Shown: positions 61,792 to 64,000 of the stretch, one piece after another | Layout of the letters: each line of letters begins with the position of its first letter | Numbering within the stretch: position 1 is the stretch's first letter | Assembly (NCBI GenBank): GCA_023408075.1 | Contig: JAEYKW010000008.1 | Span: forward strand, 62,001-126,000 | DNA from: Bacillota bacterium | Lineage (GTDB): Bacteria > Bacillota > Clostridia > Christensenellales > SZUA-584 | Length of the DNA stretch: 64,000 bases | Direction: 5' to 3' | Program-made: the position numbers and the translations under genes | The notes under the pieces: model-generated | What the model was told of the DNA's origin: nothing | Databases searched by the model: none | Seen by the model: only the letters and a program-made list of their open reading frames with translations

Positions 61792-63192
61792 ATGAAAAAG
61801 CTTCGAAAAGTCTCGATAGTATTGGCTGTGATGCTCATTGTGAGCGCAGTCAGCGTAACGGCGTTTGCAGCGGGCGGGCTGCTTAAGATTGACGACCAAT
61901 ATACCGACGATACGATGGGTGGCCTTAAATACAGCAATGGGTATGCGCCTGTGCAATCGGGCAATAACGTAAGTGTGGTGCTGCCGCTGACGCTCGCGGG
62001 GGCTGACCCAGTGGCAAGCGATATCGTTATCACACCGAGCCTCGGTGATACGGCGACGTCACCTTTTGTGTTTAACAATTACCAGCAGACAATACACCTC
62101 GATGCAGGCAATAAATATGTGGCGCGGTTCACATTGGCACTCAAGGCCGACCGCTATTCCGGCAGCTATCCGATCCTGTTCAACACCTCATATACGAACG
62201 CTGCAAATGAAGCGGTGGAGCAGCCGTTTACCGTGTATGCCACGGTGGACGGAACCGCTCCGGTCACCACGCCTACGGCAGAGGCACCGCGTCCTCAGCC
62301 CAAGCTCATCGTCTCTCATTACGGGACAGCCCCCGATGTGATTAAGGCGGGCGAAACCTTCGCCGTCAGTGCGACGATCGAGAACACGAGCACCAAATAC
62401 GACGTGAGGAACATCACGGTGACGTACGCAGGCGACGGCAAGAGCCTGATATCCTCCGACAACACCAATACGGCGTACATCGATAAAATCAAGCGCGGTG
62501 AAAGCGCGGATGTCACGTTCAATATGCAGGCGCGCCTCGACAGCGCACCCGGCATACAGACGGTGACGCTGACCATCGCGTATGAAGACAGCAAAGCGAC
62601 GGGTTACACGGTGACCGAACCGCTGCTGCTGCAGGTGACGCAGCCGGTGAGCCTCGAATACGACGAACCCAAGCTTCCGCAAACAGCCAACGCGGGCGAT
62701 ACGCTGCCGCTCTCTTTCAATGTGTTCAATAAAGGGCGCAGCAAGCTCTATAACGTGATGGTGAAGCTCGAAGCGCCGGGGCTGCTGCCCGAAGGCAGCG
62801 CGTTCGTGGGCAATATGGAGCCGGGCACGAGCGGCACGGCGGAGCTCTATGTGTTTGTGGGAACACTCGGCATGAGCCAGAACGAAGACGGGAACATGGA
62901 AACGGATAACGACGCGGAGAAATACGGCTATACCAACGGCAAGATCACAATCAGCTATGAGGACGAGTTCGGCAGCCCATACACTCAGGAGGTTGATATC
63001 GGCATGAACATCGAGCCGCCCGTGATATCGGCAAGCGCAGACAAGGAAGAGGAGGAACCCGTGGACACGGTGAGCCAGTGGTGGATATCCGTGCTGATCG
63101 GTGCGGTGCTGATCGGTGCTGTCGTGACGGCGCTCGTGGTTCGCAGGAAGCGCAAAATGAAGGCGCTGGGAGACGGCGATGGGCTGGATTGA
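61792..63192 (+). CDS. exported, membrane-anchored protein with CARDB-like domains
   Basis: A 466-residue protein with a signal peptide (residues 1-27), three or four beta-sandwich modules (about 45-150, 170-290, 300-420) resembling CARDB/NEW3-type Ig folds (for example VIKAGETFAVSATIENTS and QTANAGDTLPLSFNVFNKG), an acidic linker EEEEP, and one C-terminal membrane helix (about 435-455) with a basic tail RRKRKMK. It lies between the ATPase and the permease and overlaps the permease gene by 14 bp. It probably serves as the extracytoplasmic partner of the MacB-like complex. Confidence 0.78.
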   Translation: MKKLRKVSIVLAVMLIVSAVSVTAFAAGGLLKIDDQYTDDTMGGLKYSNGYAPVQSGNNVSVVLPLTLAGADPVASDIVITPSLGDTATSPFVFNNYQQTIHLDAGNKYVARFTLALKADRYSGSYPILFNTSYTNAANEAVEQPFTVYATVDGTAPVTTPTAEAPRPQPKLIVSHYGTAPDVIKAGETFAVSATIENTSTKYDVRNITVTYAGDGKSLISSDNTNTAYIDKIKRGESADVTFNMQARLDSAPGIQTVTLTIAYEDSKATGYTVTEPLLLQVTQPVSLEYDEPKLPQTANAGDTLPLSFNVFNKGRSKLYNVMVKLEAPGLLPEGSAFVGNMEPGTSGTAELYVFVGTLGMSQNEDGNMETDNDAEKYGYTNGKITISYEDEFGSPYTQEVDIGMNIEPPVISASADKEEEEPVDTVSQWWISVLIGAVLIGAVVTALVVRRKRKMKALGDGDGLD

Positions 63193-64000
63193 TCTGATAC
63201 GCTTTGCGGGGCTGAACCTTTGGCGCAGGCGCGCACGCACGCTGCTGACCACGTTCGGCGTGGTGATCGGCACGGTGTGCATTATATTGATGTTCGCGCT
63301 CGGGCTGTCGAGCTATAAGCAGTTTGAAGAGAACTGGCTCAACAGCGCGAGCTTGACGGAGATTCGCGTGAACGCCAACATGGACGCAATGGGCAAGAGC
63401 GCGCAGCTCGACGATAATGCCATGGCTTCTTTCCTTGCGCTCGAAGGCGTGGAGAGCGCAACGCCTGTGATGCAATTCCCTGTGTTTATCGACGCGGGAG
63501 AATACGAAACAAGTTATCTTAATGTGACCGCAATGAGCCGCGATTTCTTGGAAGGAACCTTGGATTTTGAGGACGGCGGACTATTCGACGGGTCCGATAT
63601 GCCTCAACTCGTGGTCGGCTATTACGCGCAAAAGCAATTCGTTAAGGACGGAGAAGAACCGGACGAAGAATCCATGAGTTTTATGGAGGACGGTGAAGCA
63701 GAGCCTGAAATCACGCTGCCTTTTGACTATAAGACGCAGGAGATGAGGCTTTATCTCGGGAATAACCCGGATGATAACTATCTGGGCGAAGAGGCCGTTC
63801 AATCCAAACGTTATTCCGCTGCCATCACAGGAATACTCAAAAAAGATGATCGCAGCGACGGGAGCTATGGCGCGTATATGAGCCTGGATGCCGCAAAGAA
63901 CATACTCCATCAGAACAGGAAGCTTGCAGAGCAGATGTACATCGACGCTGATGGCTATAACGAGATACGGCTGCGCGCGAAAGATTTGGACGGCGTATCC
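63179..64000 (+). CDS. MacB-like ABC permease, partial
   Basis: The gene runs off the right edge; 274 codons are visible without a stop. It starts MGWIDLIRFAGLNLWRRR, with a first membrane helix (TLLTTFGVVIGTVCIILMFA), followed by the large extracytoplasmic MacB_PCD domain. The three remaining helices of the FtsX fold would lie outside the window. It overlaps the end of the anchor protein gene by 14 bp. Confidence 0.88.
   Translation, partial: MGWIDLIRFAGLNLWRRRARTLLTTFGVVIGTVCIILMFALGLSSYKQFEENWLNSASLTEIRVNANMDAMGKSAQLDDNAMASFLALEGVESATPVMQFPVFIDAGEYETSYLNVTAMSRDFLEGTLDFEDGGLFDGSDMPQLVVGYYAQKQFVKDGEEPDEESMSFMEDGEAEPEITLPFDYKTQEMRLYLGNNPDDNYLGEEAVQSKRYSAAITGILKKDDRSDGSYGAYMSLDAAKNILHQNRKLAEQMYIDADGYNEIRLRAKDLDGVS

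Noticed and set aside
1..64000. tRNA genes, CRISPR arrays, intact insertion sequences or prophage
   Set aside because: Looked for cloverleaf-like segments, regularly spaced repeats and transposase or phage motifs; none was convincing by eye.

Overview
The window looks like a chromosomal segment of an anaerobic, low- to mid-GC Gram-positive of the Clostridia type. Evidence: a glycyl radical enzyme and its oxygen-sensitive activase, an energy-converting [NiFe] (Ech) hydrogenase with a full hyp maturation set, an agr-type peptide quorum-sensing locus, AGGAGG-type ribosome sites, frequent TTG/GTG starts and many lipoprotein or single-anchor surface proteins. A Christensenella-like relative would fit, but that is a guess. 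No rRNA, tRNA, CRISPR array, complete insertion sequence or prophage was recognised.

Layout. (1) 1-7308: catabolic locus built on a glycyl radical enzyme. A minus-strand operon (ROK kinase, glycyl radical enzyme, activase) diverges from a plus-strand operon (zinc alcohol dehydrogenase, LacI-type repressor, deoxyribose-phosphate aldolase). Both promoters carry the same AACGATAC half-site at the same distance from the -10 box. (2) 7729-9655: a methyltransferase, about 600 bp of apparently decayed DNA, a candidate structured RNA, and the ech promoter. (3) 9715-20829: echABCDEF-hypABFCDE, tightly overlapping, then a small methyltransferase. (4) 21144-25968: membrane-bound LuxR regulator, FMN-binding membrane protein, and a 7TMR-DISM histidine kinase with a REC-BTAD response regulator. 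(5) 26466-31985: a giant modular surface protein. (6) 32497-40894: amidohydrolase, an MMPL exporter plus YhgE-like secreted partner divergent from a TetR-like regulator, and an operon pairing an E2-like acyltransferase fold protein with an acyl-CoA ligase. (7) 41193-44029: agr-type system in the order response regulator, kinase, AgrD, AgrB. (8) 44380-50573: AraC regulator, Asp-box lipoprotein, HNH protein, FAD oxidoreductase, fucose-isomerase-like protein. (9) 50980-64000: a small secreted protein, five paralogous lipoprotein genes (three intact, one frameshifted, one truncated), a three-gene ABC exporter, a cluster of interspersed palindromic repeats, and a MacB-like ABC system running off the right edge.

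How the parts work together. In region 1, a diol dehydratase-type radical enzyme, a sugar kinase, an aldolase and a dehydrogenase suggest anaerobic breakdown of a polyol or anhydro-sugar through a deoxy-sugar phosphate (inference). Region 3 would re-oxidise ferredoxin by making H2 while pumping ions. In region 9, four copies of a conserved element (GCAC, then CGTC starting 20 nt further on, then a short leader and a ribosome site) precede three lipoprotein genes and the ABC exporter operon. This ties them into what looks like one ECF-sigma-type regulon and is the strongest candidate here for a poorly described system.
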